From Aldehydirespirator sp028819505 (lineage in GTDB: Bacteria; Actinomycetota; Acidimicrobiia; Acidimicrobiales; Aldehydirespiratoraceae), in contig OZ242297.1 in the NCBI GenBank assembly GCA_965207755.1, forward strand, positions 2,666,001-2,730,000: a DNA stretch of 64,000 nucleotides. Reading direction: 5' to 3'. This document shows positions 25,267 through 33,600 of this stretch, one piece after another; positions within the stretch are counted from its first letter, which is position 1, and every line of letters starts with the position of its first letter. The notes under the pieces are model-generated. The model did no database searches. It saw only the letters and a program-made list of their open reading frames with translations, and was not told the origin of the DNA. Both the position numbers and the translations under genes were made by a program.

Positions 25267-26610
25267 ATGGACCATCCGTTCACGCCGGGGTTCGGGAAGC
25301 GCCCGCCGGCGCTGGTCGGACGCGAGGAGCTGCTGGCCTCTGCCGCGGCGGCGCTCGCGGCGGGCCCGGGCCACGACTCGTTCTTGAGACTGATGACGGG
25401 GTCCCGCGGGGTGGGCAAGACCACGCTGGTGAACGAGATCGAGCTCGAGGCACAGGCGGCCGGCTGGCGGGTCATCAGCGTGGACGCCAATGTGCATCCG
25501 CGCCCCGAGGACAGCGTGCTGGCGATGATCGAGGAGGAGTGCCTCCACCATCTCGGGGACGTGTCCCCCGAGGCCCGCCGCCGCATCACCGGGTTCAACC
25601 TCGGGCAGATCCTCGGGGTGAGCTGGGAGAACTCGGACGAGCGCAAGCGCTCCCTGCGACGGATGCTGGAGGCGTTGGTGGACGCCTCCGACGCCGAGGG
25701 CGGCGCCGGGGTGCTCGTCACCGTCGACGAGTTCCACAACCTGACCGAGCAGCAGGCCAGCAGCCTGTCGTCGTCGCTGCAGCGCATCACCGAGCGCCGC
25801 CAGAAGCGGCTGGCCTTCATCGGGACGGGCCTCGCGCAGATGAAGCACGGGCTGCTGAACCGCCCCGGGTTCACGTTCTTCCGGCGCTGCGACCACTGCG
25901 ACGTCGCCCACTTGGGGCTCGACGACGCCATGGCGGCCATCGCCGGGCCCCTCGAGGGCGCCGGTGTGGAGATCGGGCCGCCGGAGCTGTGCCGCGCTGC
26001 CGCGGCCACGCGGGGCCTGCCGTACGCGGTCCAGTCGGTCGGAGCGCATCTGTGGCGAGCAGCCGGCGGACCGCCCGGGCCCGTGGCGAGCGATCACGTG
26101 GCGGCGGCCGTCGAGCTGATGGAGGCGGACGTGGCCGAGAAGGTCGTTACCCCGATATGGGCGCGGCTGTCGGCGGCGGACAAGCGGTTCCTGTTCGCGA
26201 TGCTGCCCGACACAGACGGGTCGTCGCTGGTGTCGATAGCCCAGCGGCTAGACAGGCCTGCAGCGCACGTGCACACCTACAAGGGCCGGCTGCTCGACGA
26301 GGGCGTGGTGACAGAGACCCCGCTGGGCGACCTGGCGTTCACGAGCGTGGCGGTGCGCTACCGCGCCGACCAGGAGCTCGCCCTCGAGGCCATGTCGGTG
26401 CAAGAGTCGCAGCGACTGAGCCGGCGGGTGCCCCCGCCCGACGAAGCGGGCCGGCTGCAGCAGGCTCTGCGAGCAGCGCCCGCTGTTTGCGGGGCGGCCA
26501 TGCCGCGAGCGAGGGCGGCCTGCGTCCTGGCGGCGGGCCACAAGGGCCCCCACCGCTCGCAGCGCTCCCGCCGCGGAAGCATGACCCCGACGCCGGCGCC
26601 GGCGGACTGA
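25267..26610 (+). CDS. AAA ATPase with C-terminal Cys/His tail, paralogue of 13467-14768
   Basis: 447 residues from ATG at 25267, chosen over a GTG at 25258 because MDHPFTPGFGKRPPALVGR aligns with the paralogue's first residues. Walker A GSRGVGKT lies at 45-52 and Walker B is VLVTVDEFHN. A winged-helix-like region follows (SAADKRFLFAMLPD). The tail repeats the paralogue's pattern Cys-Gly, Cys, then GHKGPHRS, followed by a basic low-complexity end. The AAA core and tail are conserved while the middle is diverged. No partner gene is obvious; both copies stand beside repeat arrays. Confidence 0.85.
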   Translation: MDHPFTPGFGKRPPALVGREELLASAAAALAAGPGHDSFLRLMTGSRGVGKTTLVNEIELEAQAAGWRVISVDANVHPRPEDSVLAMIEEECLHHLGDVSPEARRRITGFNLGQILGVSWENSDERKRSLRRMLEALVDASDAEGGAGVLVTVDEFHNLTEQQASSLSSSLQRITERRQKRLAFIGTGLAQMKHGLLNRPGFTFFRRCDHCDVAHLGLDDAMAAIAGPLEGAGVEIGPPELCRAAAATRGLPYAVQSVGAHLWRAAGGPPGPVASDHVAAAVELMEADVAEKVVTPIWARLSAADKRFLFAMLPDTDGSSLVSIAQRLDRPAAHVHTYKGRLLDEGVVTETPLGDLAFTSVAVRYRADQELALEAMSVQESQRLSRRVPPPDEAGRLQQALRAAPAVCGAAMPRARAACVLAAGHKGPHRSQRSRRGSMTPTPAPAD

Positions 26611-26891
26611 GGCGGCGCAGATGTAGGCACACATGCCGGCATGGATCCCGGCTAGCCGCCACCCTCATCGGAAGCCCCATTGCGCTGGCCGGTCTCCTCC
26701 TTGCAACCGCTCGAACGCATCTATGGCGTGAGTCTGTTCGTTCCCAGCGCTTGGTGGTTCCCGTACGGCAACATGAAGGCATGGGCTCCCAGCCGGCGCA
26801 TCACGCTGTTCGCGGGCGCCGCATCAGGCGTCCTGACCAGTTCAGGCATTGACACTCTTGTCGAGCACGCGCTGCCGCCTACACTTGATCC

Positions 26892-27296
26892 GTGGCCCGG
26901 ACGGCAGCAACTTGGCGCTACGCCGATGCCCTCACGGTTTCTGCGCTGGCCGCGGAGATGCTCGATCCGTCCTGGCGGCACGCTGACAGGCCCTTGGTGC
27001 AGTTCGTCATGGACTGGCGCCGTTTCCCCGACCAGCGCCGCCGTGTCCTCGCCGAGGAGCCGCCCGCTGGCACCGACCATGTCGTCGCCGCCAAGATGGC
27101 GACGGTCCTGCACGCTCTTTGCGAGCGCGACGGGCTCACAGTGCCCGGATGGGTCCGCCGGCACCGCCTCGATCCCGGCATCGGGCTGTTCGGCGTTCCG
27201 TTGGACTCCCCTTTCGGCGCCACGATCCGCCGGCGTGCGCCGCGGGTCTGTGCCGAGCACGGCGTCTGGTTCGGTGCCGACATGCTCGACGCCTAG
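26892..27296 (+). CDS. hypothetical protein, 134 residues
   Basis: GTG start at 26892, with a possible promoter (TTGTCG, 16-bp spacer, TACACT) ending 7 nt before it. The protein has SALAAEMLDPSW, FPDQRRRVLAEEPP, GLTVPGWVRRHRLDPG and RVCAEHGVWFGADMLDA. This layout recalls small actinobacterial proteins of unknown function found beside toxin-antitoxin genes, but I cannot name a family. The 281-bp gap before it (26611-26891) shows no other feature. Confidence 0.6.
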   Translation: MARTAATWRYADALTVSALAAEMLDPSWRHADRPLVQFVMDWRRFPDQRRRVLAEEPPAGTDHVVAAKMATVLHALCERDGLTVPGWVRRHRLDPGIGLFGVPLDSPFGATIRRRAPRVCAEHGVWFGADMLDA

Positions 27297-27337
27297 GCCA
27301 TTGTTCCCGGAGCGCGTAGACGAAGCTGTGGCAGCGC

Positions 27338-27640
27338 ATGAGCCTTGGGTTCGGCCCGCGGGTCGAGCGCCCTGCCGGAGGCTACGGCACCAGCCCGGCG
27401 TTCGACATCGACACGCCCGCGGGGATGACGCTCGCGAAGGCGTATCGGTCCGGCGTCGAGAGTCTGGTCTGCGGATCGGCTCCGCTCTTCGAGGATGGGG
27501 CGGACTGCCTCGTGGTGGAGCGATTCTCGCACCGCTGCGGCCCTCTGCGCGTCCTGGCTGTTGTGGAGGGAGCGGATGCGGTATACTGGGGTTGGGCAGT
27601 CAGTTGGAGGCACGCTACCTGGGGAGGTTCGTCATGCTAG
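27338..27640 (+). CDS. hypothetical protein, 100 residues, doubtful
   Basis: ATG at 27338 follows the previous gene by 41 bp. The frame ends at TAG 27638-27640, overlapping the start of the giant surface-protein gene by seven bases. No domain is recognised (ADCLVVERFSHRCGPLRV). A TATACT promoter for the next gene lies inside it, which weakens the case, and a frame of similar length runs on the other strand. Confidence 0.35.
   Translation: MSLGFGPRVERPAGGYGTSPAFDIDTPAGMTLAKAYRSGVESLVCGSAPLFEDGADCLVVERFSHRCGPLRVLAVVEGADAVYWGWAVSWRHATWGGSSC
27582..27633 (+). promoter_or_regulatory. promoter and ribosome-binding site of the giant surface protein
   Basis: TATACT at 27582-27587 in the context GCGGTATACTGG gives a good -10, and GGGGAGG at 27621-27627 is a strong Shine-Dalgarno 6 nt before the ATG at 27634. 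Unlike several neighbours this gene therefore has a leader. Confidence 0.65.
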
Positions 27641-30600
27641 CCAACACCAATCCGTCGGCGGGATTCGGGTTCGGGTTCGCGAGGCGTGCGGGGGCGGCGC
27701 TCGCCGCGCTGGCGCTGGGGGCGGCGCTTGCCGTCCTGTGGGTCGCGCTGACCGCCGATCGGGCCGGCGCGCAGCAGGCGACGCAGACCTTCGTCGCCAA
27801 CACCGACCAGACAGACGGAGGTGCCAGTCTCCTTTCTAACGACCTAGGCCAGGCGTTCACGACGGGCAGCAACGGGGCGGGCTACAGCCTGAGAAGCGTC
27901 GGCGTGGAGTTTTCCAACGTCGACAGCGCCTTGAACCCCTCGCATCTCACCGTGGGCATCTACACAGAATCGAACGGGTTTCCGGGCACCTCGCTCGGGA
28001 CCCTGACCAACCCCGCCAACTTCCCCGCCTCCACCTCGGACCAGACGCTCACCTTCACCAGCAGCGAGGGCATCGACCTCGATGGGAGCACCACGTACTT
28101 CCTGGTGTTCGATACAAGCAGCGACAATGCTGGTACCTCTATACGCAACGCGGGGTCGGACAGCGAGGACAGCGGAGCCTTGGCGGGTTGGAGCATCGGC
28201 AACCGCGATGTGTCCCGAGGTTGGAATTCGACAGGCGCATACACCAACGGCGTTTCGGCACTCAAGATCAGTCTCAGCGGCGTCAGCAAATCTATCCTTG
28301 TGAGCAACTCCGGGCAGGCGAATGGCGGCACCGGCAATTTTGTGCAGCATGACCATGCCCAGGCGTTCACGACGGGCGCCAACGCCGGCGGGTACACCCT
28401 GACGGGCGTCGACTTCTCGTTTCCGCAGATCAACGACGGCAATCTGGCGGGGAAGCTGACTGCTGAGATCAGAAGCGACAGCAGCGGAGCGCCGGGCGCG
28501 GTGGTCGCCACCCTGACCAAGCCCGGCACGATCGCCGCGGGCACGAACAGCTTCACGCACTCGGGCGTGGCGCTCGCGGCGAACACCACGTACTGGGCGG
28601 TGCTGGACGTCACCTTGGTCTTGTCACCGGGCGCCAACACGATCCAGAACACCGCGTCGGACGCCGAGGACGCCGGCGGCGCGGACGGCTGGACCATCGC
28701 CGACGGCGGCCACTACCGGACCTGGAACACCTCGGGCGCCTGGACCTCGTTCGCCCAGTCCCGCAAGATGACCATCCACGGCACGGCCGTCGAGACCGTC
28801 GATACGGAGACCTTCGTCGCCAACACCGGCCAGGCGGACGGGGGCACCTCGTTTCTGGGCAATGACTTCCACCAGGCGTTCACCACCGGCTCCAACAGCT
28901 TCGGCTACACCCTGCACAGCGTCGACGTGGAGTTCTCCACTATCGACAGCGCCTTCAGTTCCTCGGCGCTGACCGCCAGCATCCACGCCGCCTCGGGCGG
29001 GTCTCCGGGCAGTTCGCTGGGGACGTTGACCAACCCCGCCAGCTTCCCCGCCTCCACCTCGGACCAGACGCTGACCTTCACCAGCAGCGCGGGCATCGAC
29101 CTCGAGGGGAGCGCCACCTACTTCTTGGTGATCGACATGGACGCCGGCCAGAGTTCTTCGAGGGTGCGGCTGACGGGTTCGGACGCCGAGGACAGCGGGG
29201 GCCTGGCCGGTTGGAGCATCGCCGACGGCGCCGGGACGAGAACGGCTTCCTCGACGGGCGCGTGGACCCCCAACGTGTCGTCGCTGAAGATCAGCCTCGA
29301 CGGGGTCAGCAAGCCGCGGCCGCCGCGGGTGAGCATCCTCGGCGGCGGCGCCGTCACCGAGGGCGTCGCCGCCAGTTTCACGCTGAGAGCGGTCCCGGCG
29401 CCCACGGCCGATCTGCCGGTGAGCGTGACGGTGGCCACGACCGGCGACTTCGGGTACAGGACGCTGCCGACCAGCGTCACCATCCCGGACTCGGGCACCG
29501 CGACGCTGGAGATCCCCACCACCAACGACGACGTGGACGAAGCCCACGGCTCGGTCACGGTGACGCTGGTGGACGGGTCGGACTACGACCTGGCCACGTC
29601 GCTGGGGACGGCGACGGTGCGGGTGCGCGACGACGACCCGCCGCTGGTGAAGAACACCGGCCAGTCGAGCGGCCTGGTGCAGGGCCTGCACGTGGACCTG
29701 GCGCAGGGTTTCGACACCGGCGGCAACCCCTCGGGGTACACCCTGACCAGCGTGGACGTGGCCTTCCGCCGGTCGACTGAGGACTTCGGCTCCAAGCTGA
29801 CGGTCACCGTCCACAAGAACGCCAACGGGGCTCCCGGCACGGTCGTCGGGACCCTGACCAATCCCGACTGGGTGAACCGGCAGGCCGGCACGTACAGATT
29901 CACGCACCCCGGCGTCGCGCTCGAGGCCGACACCCGGTACTGGGTCGTGCTGGACACAACCGGGCTCACGGAAGGCAACAGCCAGGTAAAGTTCACCCAG
30001 AGCAACTCCGAGGACGCCGGCGCGGCGCCGGGCTGGAGCATCAACAACGACGCTCGCATCCGCGCCCAGGGCGGCGGCAACTGGATCACCCTGGTCGGCG
30101 GCTCCACTCTGTCGATGGGAGTCAACGGCCGGCTGCTGCCCCACGTCGACGGCTCCTACACCGTGCCCCTGGACTGGCCGCTGAAGCCGCTCGGTCTGGG
30201 CGCGGGCGAGACGTTCCGGCTGCTGTTCATGACCGAGGACCACCGCGACGCCACCGCCGCCGACATCGGCGTCTACGACGCCCACGTGCGCGAGGCCGCC
30301 CGCGACGGTCACGCCGCCGTCCGGCGCTACGCCGACCACTTCAGGGTGGTGGGCTCCACCGCCGCGGTGGACGCCAGAGACCACACCCGCACCAACCCCA
30401 ACAACGCCGGGCACACCGACGCGCCCATCTACTGGCTGAACGGCGAGCGCGTCGCGGCGAACAACGCCGGCTTCTGGTCCGACACCTGGGAGAACTGGGC
30501 GATGGCGGACCGCCGCTTCGAGAGCGGCGAGAGGAGCACCTCGAATGACTGGCCGTGGACCGGCACCCGCACCGACGGCGCGAAGGAGGCGAACCCTCTG

Positions 30601-33600
30601 GGCGCCAGCAACGCCCGGCGCGGACGGTTCTCGACCACCGACGCGGACACCGGCCCCATCAGCTACAACACCATCGCGAGCACCCAGGACCACGCCTTCT
30701 ACGGCATCTCGCCGCTGTTCCGGGTGGAGCCCACACCGGTGAACGCGCCGCCCGGTGAGCCGGCGGTGATGAGCAACCTGGGCCAGGCCGACGGCGCGGC
30801 GTTGAACGTGACGACCGCCGGTACTGTTCGTGACCGCGCTCAGTCGTTCACGACGGGCAAGAACGGCGGCCAATACCGCCTCAACAGCGTCGACGTCGAG
30901 TTCGCCGAGATCGGCGACTCCGACGCCGCCCGTGATCTGAGGGTACAGATCTGGGCCGGCTCCGGCGGCTCGCCGGGCAGCACCGCCGCCGACGTCCTCG
31001 CTGATCTGGCGCGCCCCTCCATGCCGGTGGGCAGCGCCGACCAGACCTTCACCTTCACCTACCAGGGCAACGACGGTTCGGGGCTGCGGCTTGAGCCGAA
31101 CACCACCTACTGGGTGTATGTGTACGACGCGTCCGTGCAGCCCAACAGCACCTACACCCTTCGCGCCACCGCGTCGAACTCCGAGCGCCTCCGGGGTCTG
31201 CGCCTGCCCGAGGGCTGGAGCATCGGCGACGGCCACAGTTCCTGGTCGCTGTACCCCAACCCCGCCGTCTCCTGGTCCACCCATTCCGAGGCGCTCAAGA
31301 TCGGCCTGAATTTGGGCGCGGCGGACGCGTTCGTGCAGTTCCGCACCTGCGCGGGCACGATCTCGGGCAACAGCTGCGACACGGGCTGGGTGATCGCCAA
31401 CTACAACCGCCACGACCCGCCGCCGACGATCACGCTGACCGAGGGCGGCCCGGCGGTGACCTACCAGTGGCAGGCGGTGGACCCCCACGAGCGCCGGCAC
31501 TTCTACGTCGCCAGCCAGGTGGGTGAGCCGCTCAGCCACTTCGGCGGCTACATCGGGCCGGGCAAACCGGACCGGGACCGGCTGATGTGCCACACCGGCA
31601 GCCGCAGCCCCTACAACCTGGGCGACCCCATCGTCGAAGGGCTCGGCCGGGACGGCATCAACTTCGGCTACGGCAGCACCGCGGGGCCGCTGCTGGACCG
31701 CCACGACGGCTGCCCCTTCTCGTCGCAGTCCGTCTATGAGGGCGACGCCAACAAGTGGCGCCCGGTGAGCCTCGCCGCCGGCCAGGACAGCGACGCCTTC
31801 GACCACGGCACGTTCTTGATCCACCGGCCCCACGCCGTGGGCCACAACTTCTATGAGAATGGCGTGCTGTACCAGGTGGAAGGCTTCGACTACCCCGAGG
31901 TGCGGGTGCCGCTCATCATCAGAGACGACGACGAGTGGGAGCAGACCCTGGAGTTCTCCATCGACGACGGCACGACCTGGACCTCCATCGAGGACGGCGG
32001 GCTCAATCTGGCGTTCCCGGCGTCTTTGAACACGGGGCGCAAGGCGCACTACTTCTGGGTGCGGACCAAGAACGACCCGCCGGCGGACCAGGACAAGCGG
32101 TTCTCCATCCAGGCCGACTTCGCCGAGCCGCTGCTGCGGTCGGGCACGGAGGAGTACTTCCGGTCCCACCGGGTCTTTTTCACCAGCCCCGCCGCCTCGC
32201 ACCTGCACACCTTCCGCGCTTACGACGGTGCCGCCGTCAGCAGCGGGTCGGTCACGGTCAGCCGCACCCCGATCCAGGTCGAGATCCATGTCGGCCCCAA
32301 CGTGGTCGGCAACGTGACGTTCCATGTCGAGGGCTACAAGCTGTATGAGCGCAGCGACAACCAGATCTCCACGGAGACGCCGCCGAAGACGGTTCGCACC
32401 GACAGTTTCAGCTTCTACCGCACGCTGGGCTCCTGCGTGGGCTGCCAGCGGCTGCTCGGCGACCTGCCGGACCCGGTCGTGGAGCGCGTCGGAGACCTGG
32501 GCTACGCCAACCTCTCCGACAGCGGCATCGACCTCAGCTGGCCGCGGGTGGTCGGCGCGGAGGGCTACCAGGTGCGCTGGTGGTCCACGACCTCGCCGTT
32601 CCCCGGCGTCCCCGCCGACGAGGCCTGGTTCGGGGCTGAGCCCAACGACCCGGCCTGGGGTATCCGCCACCTCGAGCCGGACACCGAGTACCGGGCGGTG
32701 GTCTACTACGCCGACCACGGCGCGACGCAGCTGTCCACCGCCAGCCCGGTGATCCGCTTCACCACCCTTGCGGCGGGCTCGCCGGTGGAGGCGGAGCCTG
32801 CGTCGGTGATCGTGGAGCGGGTGCCGGAGGTGTCGATCAGCGCCGCGGCGGGCACTGTCACCGAGGGCGACGACGCCGTGTTCACCGTGACGGTGGACCC
32901 GGCGCCCGACGCGCCGCTGGACGTGCGGGTGCACGTGGCCGGCCCGTCGGTGGTCGCCGCCGCCCATCTGGGCGAGCGCACGGTCAACGTGCCCACCGGC
33001 GGCAGCACCACCTTCACGGTCCCCACCGTGGACGACACCAACTGGGGCTCCAACGGGATGCTCGGCGCGACGGTGGCCTTCGGCGAGGGCTACCGGCAGA
33101 GCAAGTTCAACAGCTACGCCACCGTCTACGTCGCCAACAACGACCTGCCGCCGCCGCCGCCGGTGCAGCTCAAGCGCGTCTCTGACACCACCGCGACCGT
33201 CGCCTGGAAGCCGCAGGGGGACGGCGCGTCCTACCTGGTCGTCTGGCACGAGTCCTTCAAGGGCATCCCGGTGCTGACCGAGGTCACGACCACCGCGACC
33301 GAGCATCAGCTCACCGGCCTCAACCCCCGGTCGCACTATGTGGTCTCGGTCCTTCACGGGACGAACCAGCTGGACAAGATCACCGTGCGGACCCTCGCCG
33401 CTGGCGCGGCGCCGGAGACCTTCACGGTGGACTTCGAGACGCCCGCGCCCAACACGTCGGTGCCGGTGATCAGCGTCACCGCCGACGGCGACGTGACCGA
33501 GGGCGCCGACGCGACCTTCACGGTCACCGCGAACCCGGCGCCGGCTGCGGACCTCGACGTGAGCGTCACGGTCACCCAGAGCGGCGACTCCGGGATGACC

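Noticed and set aside
26680..27633. N-terminal extension of the giant gene to an upstream start
   Set aside because: The extension lacks domain features, overlaps another frame, and a promoter, ribosome-binding site and signal peptide mark the ATG at 27634.
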